Shown here: piece after piece, positions 53,079 through 62,548 of the stretch
Layout: each line of letters begins with the position of its first letter
Numbering within the stretch: the first letter of the stretch is position 1
DNA from: CAZHJK01 sp964533275
GTDB lineage: Bacteria > Bacillota > Clostridia > Eubacteriales > Garciellaceae
Reading direction: 5' to 3'
Assembly: GCA_964533275.1 (NCBI GenBank)
Contig: CAZHJK010000011.1
Span: forward strand, 18,610 to 82,609
DNA: 64,000 bases
The notes under the pieces: generated by a model
Told to the model about the DNA's origin: nothing
Database searches by the model: none
What the model saw: the letters and a program-made list of their open reading frames with translations, nothing else
Program-made: the position numbers and the translations under genes

Positions 53079-53618
53079 ATGAAGAAAAAAACCACTATTA
53101 TGGATGAAGGGGCTATCGGTAGAGCTATTACTAGAATATCCCATGAAATTCTAGAAAAAAACAAAGGAATTGGGTCACTAGCCCTTATCGGGATAAAAAC
53201 CAGAGGTGTACCCCTATCCAAAAGATTGGCTGAGAAAATCAAGGAAATTGAGGGTGAAGCACCCTTAGTGGGAGAATTAGACATTACCCTTTATCGAGAT
53301 GATTTAAGCACTATTGCAAAGCTACCAGTACTAAATGGGACAAAGATAGATTTTGATATAAATGATAAAAAAATTATTTTAGTAGATGATGTATTATACA
53401 CAGGTAGAACTGTGAGGGCAGCTCTAGATGCACTATTGGATTTAGGACGACCACAATTTATACAATTAATGACCCTAGTAGATCGTGGTCATAGGGAATT
53501 GCCCATACGGGCAGACTATGTTGGAAAAAATGTTCCCACATCAAAAAGAGAAGTTATAAAGGTAAGTTTAGTAGAAACTGATGTTAAGGAATCAGTTGAT
53601 ATTTACGAACAAGAATAA
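53079..53618 (+). CDS. pyrR: PyrR bifunctional pyr attenuator/uracil phosphoribosyltransferase
   Basis: 179 residues. PRPP-binding motif IILVDDVLYTGRTVRAAL (about 98-115), N-terminal RAITRISHEILE and basic RNA-binding residues (LALIGIKTRG). It binds the two leader RNAs at 52926 and 53638 when UMP is high. First gene of the operon. Confidence 0.95.
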   Translation: MKKKTTIMDEGAIGRAITRISHEILEKNKGIGSLALIGIKTRGVPLSKRLAEKIKEIEGEAPLVGELDITLYRDDLSTIAKLPVLNGTKIDFDINDKKIILVDDVLYTGRTVRAALDALLDLGRPQFIQLMTLVDRGHRELPIRADYVGKNVPTSKREVIKVSLVETDVKESVDIYEQE

Positions 53619-53633
53619 AATATGCACCTTTAA

Positions 53634-53803
53634 ATTTAGTCCAGAGAGGCTAAGAAGGAGGAATAATAATGTTATTATTAAATAATGATTATTGCTATGT
53701 GAAAAAATTCATATTGAGCCCTGAAAAGAGGGAATGAGAGTAATTAAAGTTTTTATCATAATCTTTTAATAGGTTATGAATTAAAAATAATTACTCTTTT
53801 TTT
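53634..53803 (+). promoter_or_regulatory. Second PyrR attenuator, with leader peptide
   Basis: AGTCCAGAGAGGCT (53638-53651) is a consensus PyrR loop closed by TTAG/CTAA. AAGGAGG (53655-53661) follows at once and serves a 22-codon ORF, whose stop (53735-53737) touches the base of a terminator: AGAGTAATTA... pairs with ...TAATTACTCT and ends in TTTTTTT (53737-53803). No obvious antiterminator is seen. Confidence 0.8.
53669..53737 (+). CDS. Candidate pyrB leader peptide (22 aa)
   Basis: ATG seven bases after AAGGAGG, reading MLLLNNDYCYVKKFILSPEK and two more residues before TGA. It lies between the PyrR-binding loop and the pyrB terminator. Placement suggests a regulatory leader whose translation could keep the terminator open, as in the enterobacterial pyrBI leader. 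Translation is not proven. Confidence 0.55.
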   Translation: MLLLNNDYCYVKKFILSPEKRE

Positions 53804-53842
53804 GTGCCAATAAGAAAAATCATACTTCAGGGGGGTTTAGCC

Positions 53843-54769
53843 ATGATTAATAAAAGTATTTTAGGATTAAGAAATATGAAAGCAGAGGAAATTCAAGAAA
53901 TTTTAGATACGGCTCAATTAATGCGACCAATAATGAACAGCCGAAATAAGAAGATAACCTATCTCCAGGGAAAAAATGTGGTTACTCTTTTTTATGAGTC
54001 CAGTACCCGTACCAGGGTATCCTTCGAGCTGGCAGCTAAGTATTTAGGAGCTACCACCACTAATATTTCAGTGGCTACTAGTTCTGTTAGTAAGGGAGAA
54101 ACCTTAATAGATACAGTGAGAACTATTCAGGCGATGGGTGTGGATATTGTAATTATGCGTCATCCAATGACTGGAGCAGCAAAGTTACTATCTGAAAATA
54201 TTGAAGCAAAGGTCATAAATGCAGGAGATGGTATCAATGAACATCCAACCCAAGCCCTATTAGATTTATACACAATTAAGAAACATAAGGGAAAGATTAA
54301 GGACTTAAATATTGTTATAGCAGGGGATATCTTACACAGCAGAGTTGCACGCAGCAATATTTGGGGGATGACTAAGCTAGGTGCTAGGGTGGTTGTGGTT
54401 GGTCCTACTACCATTATCCCGAAGGAAATAAAAAAGATGGGAGTAGAGGTTTCATCTAATATGAAGCAGGTAATAAAGAATGCGGATGTAATAATGGCAT
54501 TGCGTATTCAAAAGGAAAGACAAAAAAGTCCCTTGTTTCCTTCTCTAAGGGAGTATCAACATTATTTTGGGATTGATGAAGAAAAGTTAGCAATGGCAAA
54601 GCCTGATGTGCTTTTAATGCATCCAGGACCAGTAAATAGAGGAGTTGAACTTACCAGTGACATTATGGAAGGTGAAAACTCAGTTATTGAAGAGCAGGTT
54701 ACCAATGGAGTGGCTGTGAGGATGGCACTATTATATCTAATGACAAGGGAGGGGATTTTAAGTGAATAA
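53843..54769 (+). CDS. pyrB: Aspartate carbamoyltransferase catalytic subunit
   Basis: 308 residues. Carbamoyl-phosphate site SSTRTRVSFELAAKYLGA (about 52-69), ATSSVSKGET (near 76), HPTQALLDLY (near 133) and LMHPGPVNRGVE (near 262). It makes carbamoyl-aspartate. ATG 53843 follows GGGGGG; an in-frame ATT-rich extension upstream overlaps the terminator and is not coding. No pyrI is present. It overlaps pyrC by 8 bp. Confidence 0.95.
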   Translation: MINKSILGLRNMKAEEIQEILDTAQLMRPIMNSRNKKITYLQGKNVVTLFYESSTRTRVSFELAAKYLGATTTNISVATSSVSKGETLIDTVRTIQAMGVDIVIMRHPMTGAAKLLSENIEAKVINAGDGINEHPTQALLDLYTIKKHKGKIKDLNIVIAGDILHSRVARSNIWGMTKLGARVVVVGPTTIIPKEIKKMGVEVSSNMKQVIKNADVIMALRIQKERQKSPLFPSLREYQHYFGIDEEKLAMAKPDVLLMHPGPVNRGVELTSDIMEGENSVIEEQVTNGVAVRMALLYLMTREGILSE

Positions 54770-56066
54770 GATGCTAATAAAGGGTGGTAGAGTAATAGAC
54801 CCACTAAATAAAAGGGATGGTATTTTTGATGTTTTAATAGAGAAGGGAAAAATCAAAGATATTAAGGAAAGCATTGAGCTGGAGGATGTAGAAAAGATAA
54901 AAGCAGAGGGATTATTGGTTATGCCTGGATTAGTAGATATGCATGTACACTTAAGAGAGCCGGGTTTTGAATACAAGGAAACCATAGAGAGTGGAACAAA
55001 AAGTGCTGCAGCAGGTGGATTTACCACTATAGCCTGCATGCCTAATACCCAGCCTGTTATAGATGATGCAACATTAATAGAATATATACTGTTGAAGGCA
55101 AGGAGAGAAGGATTTGTAAAGGTTAGACCTATAGGTGCGATAAGCAAGGGACTGCAAGGAGTTGAGCTTGCATCCATAGGTGAGATGATAGAGGCAGGAG
55201 GAGTTGCTTTTTCTGATGATGGCAATCCAGTTGTTAGCAGTGATTTAATGAAAAAAGCTATGGAGTACGCTTCCATGTGGGGTAAAACTATTATCTCCCA
55301 TTGTGAGGATCCAAGCTTGTCAAAGATCGGACTAATGAATGAAGGAGAGATGTCTACCCTATTAGGAATGCATGGAATTCCATCGGCGGCAGAGGAAATT
55401 ATGGTGGCGAGGGATATAGCCTTGGCAAGGTACACGGGCTGCAAGGTTCACATTGCCCATGTTAGTACAGCAGCCTCTGTAGATTTAATTCGTTATGCTA
55501 AGGCACAGGGCATTCCTATTACAGCTGAGGTAACTCCCCATCATTTTAGCCTTACGGATAGAGAGGTAGACGGATATAATGCAAATACTAAGGTTAATCC
55601 TCCCTTGAGAACCCAGTCTGATATTGATGCATTATTATTAGGTTTACAGGATGGAACCATTGATGTAATCGCTACTGATCATGCACCCCATCACAGGGAT
55701 GAAAAAATGGTGGAGTATCAATTAGCACCCTCTGGTATATCAGGACTAGAAACTGCTGTACCCCTTGCTATTACCAATCTAATTAGAAAAAATATTTTAA
55801 CACCATTAGAATTAGTGGAAAGGATGAGCTTAAATCCTGCCAAGATCCTAGGCTTGCAGGCTGGGACATTAGATGTAGGTCAGGCTGCAGATATTACTAT
55901 ACTTGATACAGAGACAGAGGAAATAGTAGATAGCAGTAAATTTTATTCCAAGGGCAAAAATACTCCCCTTCATGGGAAGCCTCTTTATGGAAAGGTGCAT
56001 TACACCTTAGTAAATGGAAGGATAGTTAAAGACATAAAGGGAGTATATAGGGGAGGTCAAAGGTAA
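54762..56066 (+). CDS. pyrC: Dihydroorotase (class I)
   Basis: 434 residues. Zinc ligands HVHLRE (about 60), later His in ISHCED (about 178) and HIAHVS (about 231) and Asp in ATDHAPHH (about 304); the carboxylated Lys position lacks certainty. PyrC closes carbamoyl-aspartate to dihydroorotate. GTG start within the pyrB end after AGGGGA. Ends TAATG with pyrF. Confidence 0.93.
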   Translation: MNKMLIKGGRVIDPLNKRDGIFDVLIEKGKIKDIKESIELEDVEKIKAEGLLVMPGLVDMHVHLREPGFEYKETIESGTKSAAAGGFTTIACMPNTQPVIDDATLIEYILLKARREGFVKVRPIGAISKGLQGVELASIGEMIEAGGVAFSDDGNPVVSSDLMKKAMEYASMWGKTIISHCEDPSLSKIGLMNEGEMSTLLGMHGIPSAAEEIMVARDIALARYTGCKVHIAHVSTAASVDLIRYAKAQGIPITAEVTPHHFSLTDREVDGYNANTKVNPPLRTQSDIDALLLGLQDGTIDVIATDHAPHHRDEKMVEYQLAPSGISGLETAVPLAITNLIRKNILTPLELVERMSLNPAKILGLQAGTLDVGQAADITILDTETEEIVDSSKFYSKGKNTPLHGKPLYGKVHYTLVNGRIVKDIKGVYRGGQR

Positions 56067-56956
56067 TGTTTATTGATGAGTTAATAGATAAGATTAGGGA
56101 GAAAAATAATCCGACTGTTGTGGGGTTAGATCCCCAAGTATACCTAATACCCAAATGCATTTTAGAAAGCTTCATTAATAATGAAGAAGGCATGGGAGAG
56201 GTGTTTTGGCAGTTTAACAGGGTGGTTATTGATGCAATAGGGGATTTAGTACCAGCAGTAAAATTACAAATTGCCTTCTATGAGCAATGGGGGATAGAAG
56301 GATTAAGAGCATATCAGAAAACTATTAAATATGCTAAGGAAAAGGGTTTAATGGTAATTGGAGATATAAAACGGGGGGACATTTCATCCACTGCTAAGGC
56401 ATATGCTTCAGCTCATTTAAAAGGGCCCTTTGAATGTGACTCAGTAACGATAAATCCTTTATTAGGATGGGATTCAATAGAACCCTTTGCATCTATTTGC
56501 AAAAATGATAACAAAGGAATATTCGTATTAGTGAAAACCTCTAATTCGTCTTCAGGAGAGCTGCAAAACCTAATGTCACAGGAAAAACCTATATATATGC
56601 ATTTAGCTCAGTCAGTAAAGACATGGGGTGAGGAATTGGTAGGAAAGTATGGTTATAGCTCTATTGGGGCAGTTGTGGCAGCCACCTATCCTGGTGAAGC
56701 AAAAAGGCTAAGAAAAGAAATGCCAAATACATTTTTTTTAGTACCGGGCTTTGGTGCCCAAGGCGGGAAGGCTAAGGATATTGTTCATAGTTTTGATAGT
56801 AGAGGATTAGGGGCAATTGTTAATTCTTCTAGAGGCATATTGGGAGCTTATATAGAGGAAGAAGGAGAAAATATAAGTCTTGAGACTTTTAAAGACTCCC
56901 TTATAAAAGCAACAATTAAGATGAAGAAAGAACTATTGGAGGCTTTAAAAGAATGA
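56066..56956 (+). CDS. pyrF: Orotidine 5'-phosphate decarboxylase (type 2)
   Basis: 296 residues, the longer type 2 group. Catalytic DIKRGDISSTA (about 97-107), VGLDPQ near the N-terminus, FLVPGFGAQGG (about 228) and NSSRGI (about 253). Decarboxylates OMP to UMP. The ATG shares a base with the pyrC stop. Confidence 0.94.
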   Translation: MFIDELIDKIREKNNPTVVGLDPQVYLIPKCILESFINNEEGMGEVFWQFNRVVIDAIGDLVPAVKLQIAFYEQWGIEGLRAYQKTIKYAKEKGLMVIGDIKRGDISSTAKAYASAHLKGPFECDSVTINPLLGWDSIEPFASICKNDNKGIFVLVKTSNSSSGELQNLMSQEKPIYMHLAQSVKTWGEELVGKYGYSSIGAVVAATYPGEAKRLRKEMPNTFFLVPGFGAQGGKAKDIVHSFDSRGLGAIVNSSRGILGAYIEEEGENISLETFKDSLIKATIKMKKELLEALKE

Positions 56957-56975
56957 TAGGAAAGGGTGGGTGCAA

Positions 56976-57755
56976 ATGGGTACAGGTGAATGGATAAACA
57001 TAAAAAACAACCAAAGAATCGGAGAAAATATATACAGCATGACATTGGAAGCAGTGGAAATAAGCCAAGATGCTAAAGCAGGGCAATTTATTCACCTTCT
57101 TTGTGGTAAAGAATATGGAGCTTTATTAAGGCGTCCCTTTAGCTTATCAACCATAGATAAGAAGAATAGGAAACTTTCTATAGTATATCGTGTACAGGGA
57201 AAAGGAAGCAAGAGCCTAAGTGAAATGAAGAGGGGAGAAAGAATACATGCATTAGGACCCCTGGGAAAAGGCTTTTTACTAGACTCATACTATAAAAATG
57301 TAGCTGTAGTGGCAGGAGGGATGGGAATTGCACCCCTTATGGAAGTCATTAGGTATTATGGAAAACAGTCTAGAATTTATCTTGGTTTTATGGCTGAACC
57401 CATTTTAGTAGAAGAGATTAAGAGTTTCACTAATCATATTCAGGTTACTACAGAAAAAGGTACTATTGGTAGAAAAGGGCTGATAACAGAAAACTTGTTA
57501 TCACAATGGGAAGAAAATCCTCCAGAGATTGTGTATACCTGTGGACCTAGAGGAATGATGAAGGAAGTCGCTAAGATTAGTGAAGAGCTAATTATACCCT
57601 GTCAAGTATCAATGGAAGAAAGAATGGGATGTGGTATTGGTGCCTGCTTGGTGTGTAGCTGTAAAACAATGAAGAAGAATCAAAAGAATGAATACACAAG
57701 GGTTTGTAAGGATGGACCAGTTTATTGGGGAAGCGAGGTCGTATGGGATGAATAA
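56976..57755 (+). CDS. pyrK: Dihydroorotate dehydrogenase electron transfer subunit
   Basis: 259 residues. FAD domain (LLRRPFSLS, about 50), NAD-binding VAGGMGIAPLMEVI (about 109), and a C-terminal [2Fe-2S] site ERMGCGIGACLVCSCK...C. It passes electrons from PyrD to NAD+. ATG 56976 lies six bases after AAAGGGTGG; GTG 56970 is too close. Overlaps pyrD by 8 bp. Confidence 0.94.
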   Translation: MGTGEWINIKNNQRIGENIYSMTLEAVEISQDAKAGQFIHLLCGKEYGALLRRPFSLSTIDKKNRKLSIVYRVQGKGSKSLSEMKRGERIHALGPLGKGFLLDSYYKNVAVVAGGMGIAPLMEVIRYYGKQSRIYLGFMAEPILVEEIKSFTNHIQVTTEKGTIGRKGLITENLLSQWEENPPEIVYTCGPRGMMKEVAKISEELIIPCQVSMEERMGCGIGACLVCSCKTMKKNQKNEYTRVCKDGPVYWGSEVVWDE

Positions 57756-58659
57756 AGTTGATTTAAGGGTGAAGATAGGTGAGTTAGAGCTTAAGAATCC
57801 AATTATCACAGCCTCTGGAACCTTTGGCTTTGGTAGGGAATATGGGCAGTATTATGATATAAATAAACTAGGTGCTATTACCACCAAGGGAATAACGCGT
57901 AATCCTAGGGGTGGAAACCCTTCCCCTAGAATAGTGGAAACCTCTGCTGGAATTATTAATAGTGTAGGGTTAGAAAATCCAGGAATAGATGGATTTATAG
58001 AAGAGGAGCTTCCACATCTTCGTAAGCTTTCAACTCCTGTTATTGTAAATATATCTGGAAATACTGTGGAGGAATATATCCTTTTAGCACAGCGACTTAG
58101 GGAAACTAAAGTTGCAGCTCTAGAGGTTAATGTTTCCTGTCCCAATGTAAAAAAGGGTGGATTAAATTTTGGTACATCTACACATAGTGTTTACGCTGTC
58201 ACAAAGGCAGTAAGAAAAAATTGGGATAAGCTTCTTATTATAAAGCTAACCCCAAATGTTACTAATATTAGTGAAATTGCTTTGGCAGCCCAGGAGGCAG
58301 GAGCAGATTCTGTATCCTTGATTAATACACTTATGGCAATGGATATTGATATTCAAAGACGAAAGCCTGTATTAGGTAATAGAATGGGAGGACTTTCTGG
58401 CCCTGCTGTTTTACCCATAGCCCTAAGAATGGTATATGAGGTGGCAAAGTCTGTAGATATACCCATTATTGGAATGGGTGGCATTATGACAGGAGAGGAT
58501 GCAATAAAGTTCTTGTTAGCAGGGGCAACTGCAATATCCATAGGCACAGCGAATTTTATAGATCCCTTGGCACCCTTAAAAATATTAAAGGGAATAGAGG
58601 AGTATATGGCTGATAATAAATATAAAGCAATGCCAGAAATTGTAGGACAATTAAAGTAA
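57748..58659 (+). CDS. pyrD: Dihydroorotate dehydrogenase type 1B, catalytic subunit
   Basis: 303 residues from ATG 57748. FMN barrel with ASGTFGFG (about 20), NISGN (about 98), the active-site Cys in NVSCPNVKKGG (about 130), GGLSGPA (about 212) and GMGGI (about 243). Works with PyrK to oxidise dihydroorotate with NAD+. The frame opens further upstream inside pyrK but without ribosome site. Confidence 0.94.
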   Translation: MNKVDLRVKIGELELKNPIITASGTFGFGREYGQYYDINKLGAITTKGITRNPRGGNPSPRIVETSAGIINSVGLENPGIDGFIEEELPHLRKLSTPVIVNISGNTVEEYILLAQRLRETKVAALEVNVSCPNVKKGGLNFGTSTHSVYAVTKAVRKNWDKLLIIKLTPNVTNISEIALAAQEAGADSVSLINTLMAMDIDIQRRKPVLGNRMGGLSGPAVLPIALRMVYEVAKSVDIPIIGMGGIMTGEDAIKFLLAGATAISIGTANFIDPLAPLKILKGIEEYMADNKYKAMPEIVGQLK

Positions 58660-58672
58660 AGGAGGAGATATT

Positions 58673-59245
58673 ATGGATCAAAAAGAAAGAGAAAGAATTC
58701 TAAAGGAAAAAGAAGCATTGCTTGAGGGTCATTTTGTATTAACATCAGGCAGGCATGCAGATACCTATATACAATGTGCAAGAATATTACAGGATCCCCA
58801 AACAACGGCATTATTAATGACTGAAATAATAAAGGAAATTAAGGAAGAAAATATTGACCTAGTCATTGGACCGGCAACAGGCGGCATAATATTAGCCTAT
58901 GAAGCAGCTAGGCAATTGGGGGTAAATGCTATTTTCACAGAACGGGAAAAGGGAGAAATGGTGCTAAGGAGAGGTTTTAAAATTCCTATGGGAGCTAAGG
59001 TTTTAGTGGTAGAGGATGTAGTTACTACAGGGGGATCAGTAAAAGAGGTTTTAGATGTAGTAGAAAAAGAAGGTGGACAGGTAGCTGCAATTGGGCTAAT
59101 GGCAGATCGTACTGGAGGGAAGATAGATTTTGGTGTGCCCACCTATAGAGTATATTCAAAGGAAATACATTCATATAATCCAGAGGAATGCTATCTTTGT
59201 AAAAAGGATATACCTGCTATAAAGCCAGGTAGCCGAGGACTATAG
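58673..59245 (+). CDS. pyrE: Orotate phosphoribosyltransferase
   Basis: 190 residues. Type I phosphoribosyltransferase with PRPP motif VLVVEDVVTTGGSV (about 106-119), FVLTSGRHADTYIQC near the N-terminus. Makes OMP from orotate and PRPP. Ribosome site AAAGGAGGAG. Last gene of the pyr operon. Confidence 0.95.
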   Translation: MDQKERERILKEKEALLEGHFVLTSGRHADTYIQCARILQDPQTTALLMTEIIKEIKEENIDLVIGPATGGIILAYEAARQLGVNAIFTEREKGEMVLRRGFKIPMGAKVLVVEDVVTTGGSVKEVLDVVEKEGGQVAAIGLMADRTGGKIDFGVPTYRVYSKEIHSYNPEECYLCKKDIPAIKPGSRGL

Positions 59246-59258
59246 GTGTAGTTGTACT

Positions 59259-59328
59259 AGGGAACGCATTGTATGCGTTCCGAAGGTTTACAAGGAAAAG
59301 ATGTAGGGAACGACGCCCTCGTCGTTCC
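59259..59328. repeat. Twin hairpins with the same GGGAACG ends
   Basis: GGAACGCATTGTATGCGTTCC (59261-59281 less one flank base) and GGAACGACG-CCCT-CGTCGTTCC (59307-59328). Both begin TAGGGAACG and end CGTTCCG but have different stem interiors. They follow pyrE and may act as terminator, though no T-run is present. Confidence 0.75.
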
Positions 59329-59404
59329 GTTATTTATAGGATATAAGTTCCTTTCTTCTTACTTCTGAATATAATGAATTAGTAGGAATGAAAGGAGGAA
59401 TTAG

Positions 59405-60544
59405 ATGCGAATTCATGTAGTACAACCTGGAGAAAGTGCTTGGACAATTGCCAATGAATATGGGGTAAATGTCCAAATTATAATAGATGTTAATGGTTTA
59501 GCGGATCTTCCATATCTAATACCCGGTCAGGCTTTGGTTATTCCCACTGGGGAATCAACAGAATTTGGCACTATAGAGGTAAATGCATATATAAATCCAG
59601 TAAGTGAACAAGTTGACAGAGATAGGGTGGATGAAGTAGGGGAATATTTAACCTATATAAGCCCCTTTAGCTATCAAGTTAATGAGGACGCTTCTTTGAC
59701 TGAATTAAGGGATAATATAGTTTTAGAAACCGCAGATGAATATGGAATTGCACCCTTAATGGTAATTACTAATTTTAGAGATGGAAACTTTGATGCTCAA
59801 TTAGTCCATGAAATTTTAGATAGTACTACCTTACAGGATACATTATTTGAAAATATTTTGGAGGTTCTAGAAAGCAAAAATTATTATGGACTCAATATTG
59901 ATTTTGAAAGAATTCCACCTGAGGATAGAGAGTTATATAATGAATTTCTAAGAAGAGTTGTAAATGCCCTTAATCCGGAAGGATACTCAGTATCTACGGC
60001 ATTAGCACCTATGCCCTATGATATTACAGTGGGAGAATGGCATGGAGCTCATGATTACAGAGCCCATGGAGAAATAGTAGATTTTGTTGTGTTAATGACA
60101 TATGAATACGGCTGGTCAGGGGGAGCTCCAATGGCGGTTGCTCCAATCAATGAGGTTCGAAAGGTACTGGACTATGCAACTTCGGTAATGCCTGCAGATA
60201 AGATTATGATGGGTATTCCCCTATATGGATATGATTGGACACTTCCCTATGACCCAGAGGGTGAATGGGCAAGAGCTATTAGTCCCCAACAGGCATTACA
60301 AATAGCAGCCCAATATGGAGTAACTATACAATATGATGATATAGCCCAATCTCCATATTTTTATTATTCTACTAATGGGGAAGAACATGAAGTATGGTTT
60401 GAGGATGCAAGAAGTATTCGGGCAAAGCTTCTTTTAGCAGATGAATATGGGATTAGAGGAGTCAGCTATTGGGTGTTGGGAAATGATTTCCCACAAAACT
60501 GGGTAGTATTGGATGATATGTTTAATATAGAAAAGTTAAGGTAG
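59405..60544 (+). CDS. LysM-GH18 protein (spore peptidoglycan hydrolase-like)
   Basis: 379 residues, no signal peptide. One LysM repeat (about 1-48, HVVQPGESAWTIANEYGV) is followed by a GH18 barrel with catalytic YGLNIDFERI (about 160) and VLMTYEYGWSGGAP, and a C-terminal SYWVLGNDFPQNW. It resembles YaaH/SleL N-acetylglucosaminidases of the spore coat that act on cortex peptidoglycan. AAAGGAGG before ATG. Confidence 0.88.
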   Translation: MRIHVVQPGESAWTIANEYGVNVQIIIDVNGLADLPYLIPGQALVIPTGESTEFGTIEVNAYINPVSEQVDRDRVDEVGEYLTYISPFSYQVNEDASLTELRDNIVLETADEYGIAPLMVITNFRDGNFDAQLVHEILDSTTLQDTLFENILEVLESKNYYGLNIDFERIPPEDRELYNEFLRRVVNALNPEGYSVSTALAPMPYDITVGEWHGAHDYRAHGEIVDFVVLMTYEYGWSGGAPMAVAPINEVRKVLDYATSVMPADKIMMGIPLYGYDWTLPYDPEGEWARAISPQQALQIAAQYGVTIQYDDIAQSPYFYYSTNGEEHEVWFEDARSIRAKLLLADEYGIRGVSYWVLGNDFPQNWVVLDDMFNIEKLR

Positions 60545-60550
60545 TATATT

Positions 60551-60576
60551 AAAAAGTAGCTTAGGCTACTTTTTTT
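60551..60576 (+). terminator. Intrinsic terminator
   Basis: AAAAAGTAGC-TTAG-GCTACTTTTTTT. Confidence 0.88.
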
Positions 60577-60705
60577 GTTAATACCTTGTAAGGTATACAT
60601 GATATGGTAAAATAAACAAGAGAGAAAAATAAAATAGTCATTCAATCATACTCATTACATTTCAATAATATACATGTATTAAATAGTATAAAGGGAGGAA
60701 ATGTA

Positions 60706-61737
60706 ATGAATAAAAGGATATTTTTTTTGACTTTAATAGTTATACTAGCTCTTTTGCTTTCAGGGTGTACAAATCCTATTGATATATTTAAAACCTTCAT
60801 TTTTGGAGAGCCTCAGCAGGAGGATAAGGATTTACCAGATGGGGAGGATAATATCATAGAGGATGTTGAGGAGGATACAAATAATGTAGATATTTTTGAA
60901 GAAGATTCCTATCAAATCACCCTTTATTATAAAGATAGTGGTGACTATATCGTACCGGTTGTTAGAAACTTTAAAAAAGAGGAAGGTATTGCAAAGGCAG
61001 CATTATCAGCCTTAGTAGACAGTACTGAAAATCGTAATGAATTAAAGGTTTTAGGATTACAACCAGTGCTACCTGCCAATACTCAAATTGAGTTAGCTAT
61101 AAAGGAAGACGGATTAATTAGGGCTAGCTTTAGTGATGACATCTTAAAGATGGAGAGCAAGCAACAAGAGGAAAGCATGGTAAGTGCATTGGTATATACT
61201 CTTACTGAGTTTGAAACAATAGATAAGGTACAAATATTAGTTAACAATGAAATCAGGGATTCCCTGACCTATGGCACAGAGGTAGGAGAACCAATTAGCA
61301 GGGGAAATATAAATGCCCTAAACAATACAATAGAGGGTGAACATGCAAGATTAACATTGTATATGTACAATAATCCAACGGGTCAATATACATATTTTGT
61401 ACCTGTTACAAAAAATGTTCCTTCAAATTCAAGAAATATAGAAACAGCCCTGAAGGAATTAGTTGCATCTAAGGGAGAATTTCAAAATCTTCATTTTAAT
61501 ATTCCTGAAGGAACTACAGTATTTGGTGTAAATATGGAAGATGGGATAGCCTATGTGAATTTTTCAGAGCATTTAACAGAAATGACAGATGTAGGAGAAA
61601 TTAGTAATTTAACTAAGGCTATTGCATTAACATTGAAAGAATTTGAAGGTGTACAGGGAGTTAAACTGGCTATTGATGGTGAAAATGCTTTAGAAAGTGA
61701 AGTTATAAGCGTGCCAACATTTGCAAATAGTTATTAG
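60706..61737 (+). CDS. GerMN-domain lipoprotein
   Basis: 343 residues. Lipobox LSGC (Cys about 21), an acidic linker, and two GerMN domains (about 68-175 and 205-330) with the pattern LYYKDSGDYIVPVVR... and LYMYNNPTGQYTYFVPV.... GerM supports sporulation and germination by binding peptidoglycan or the SpoIIIA complex. AAGGGAGG before ATG. Confidence 0.88.
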   Translation: MNKRIFFLTLIVILALLLSGCTNPIDIFKTFIFGEPQQEDKDLPDGEDNIIEDVEEDTNNVDIFEEDSYQITLYYKDSGDYIVPVVRNFKKEEGIAKAALSALVDSTENRNELKVLGLQPVLPANTQIELAIKEDGLIRASFSDDILKMESKQQEESMVSALVYTLTEFETIDKVQILVNNEIRDSLTYGTEVGEPISRGNINALNNTIEGEHARLTLYMYNNPTGQYTYFVPVTKNVPSNSRNIETALKELVASKGEFQNLHFNIPEGTTVFGVNMEDGIAYVNFSEHLTEMTDVGEISNLTKAIALTLKEFEGVQGVKLAIDGENALESEVISVPTFANSY

Positions 61738-61770
61738 GAATCCCACTAGTATAAGGGAGAAAAACAAAGG

Positions 61771-61802
61771 GTAGAAGATAGAATCTGTTTTCTATCTTCT
61801 AC
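61771..61802 (+). terminator. Hairpin between GerMN gene and rph
   Basis: GTAGAAGATAGAA and TTCTATCTTCTAC (13 bp); no T-run. Confidence 0.55.
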
Positions 61803-61825
61803 TTAAAAGATAAGGAGTGGACAAG

Positions 61826-62548
61826 ATGTCAAGAATAGACGGCAGAGAAAGTAATCAATTAAGGGAAATAAAGATTACTAGAAATTTTACAAAATATGCA
61901 GCAGGATCTGTTCTTATGGAAACAGGGGATACAAAGGTAATATGTACAGCTACTATTGATGAAAAGGTACCTCCATTTATGAAGAATACAGGGAAAGGGT
62001 GGGTAACTGCAGAATATAGTATGCTTCCTGCATCAACCCAGAATAGGAAAATAAGGGAGTCCAGTAGAGGAAAGATTGACGGTCGCACTCAAGAAATACA
62101 AAGATTAATTGGACGAGCCTTAAGATCTGCTATAGACTTAGAACAATTAGGAGAACGCACCATATGGATTGATTGTGATGTTATTCAAGCAGATGGAGGA
62201 ACAAGAACAGCGTCGATTACCGGGGCATTTATAGCCCTAATGGATGCTTTACACCAACTAAAATCTGAAGAAAAATTAGAAAATATTCCAATAAAAAATT
62301 ATGTAGCCGCTGTTAGTGTGGGAGTAGTTAATGGGGAGCCAATATTGGATTTGAATTATCATGAGGATTCCAATGCAAAAATAGATATGAATGTTATAAT
62401 GACTGATGCTGAAGAATATATAGAAATTCAAGGTACAGGAGAGGAAGCGCCCTTTAATAAAAAAGAATTATCAAACTTATTAGAATTGGCTGAAAAGGGT
62501 ATAATGGAATTGATAAATAAGCAGAGGGAAGTGTTAGAAAATAGGTAG
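61826..62548 (+). CDS. rph: Ribonuclease PH
   Basis: 240 residues from ATG 61826, eight bases after AAGGAG (GTG 61817 overlaps that site). RESNQLREIKITRNF at the N-terminus, IDGRTQEIQRLIGRALR (about 83-99), DCDVIQADGGTRTASITG (about 116) and DLNYHEDSNAKIDMNV are conserved. A phosphorolytic 3' exonuclease that trims tRNA precursors. rdgB follows, the usual arrangement. Confidence 0.95.
   Translation: MSRIDGRESNQLREIKITRNFTKYAAGSVLMETGDTKVICTATIDEKVPPFMKNTGKGWVTAEYSMLPASTQNRKIRESSRGKIDGRTQEIQRLIGRALRSAIDLEQLGERTIWIDCDVIQADGGTRTASITGAFIALMDALHQLKSEEKLENIPIKNYVAAVSVGVVNGEPILDLNYHEDSNAKIDMNVIMTDAEEYIEIQGTGEEAPFNKKELSNLLELAEKGIMELINKQREVLENR

Noticed and set aside
54758..55444. 228-codon frame opposite pyrC
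   Set aside because: pyrC motifs are intact on the plus strand; the antisense frame has no ribosome site.
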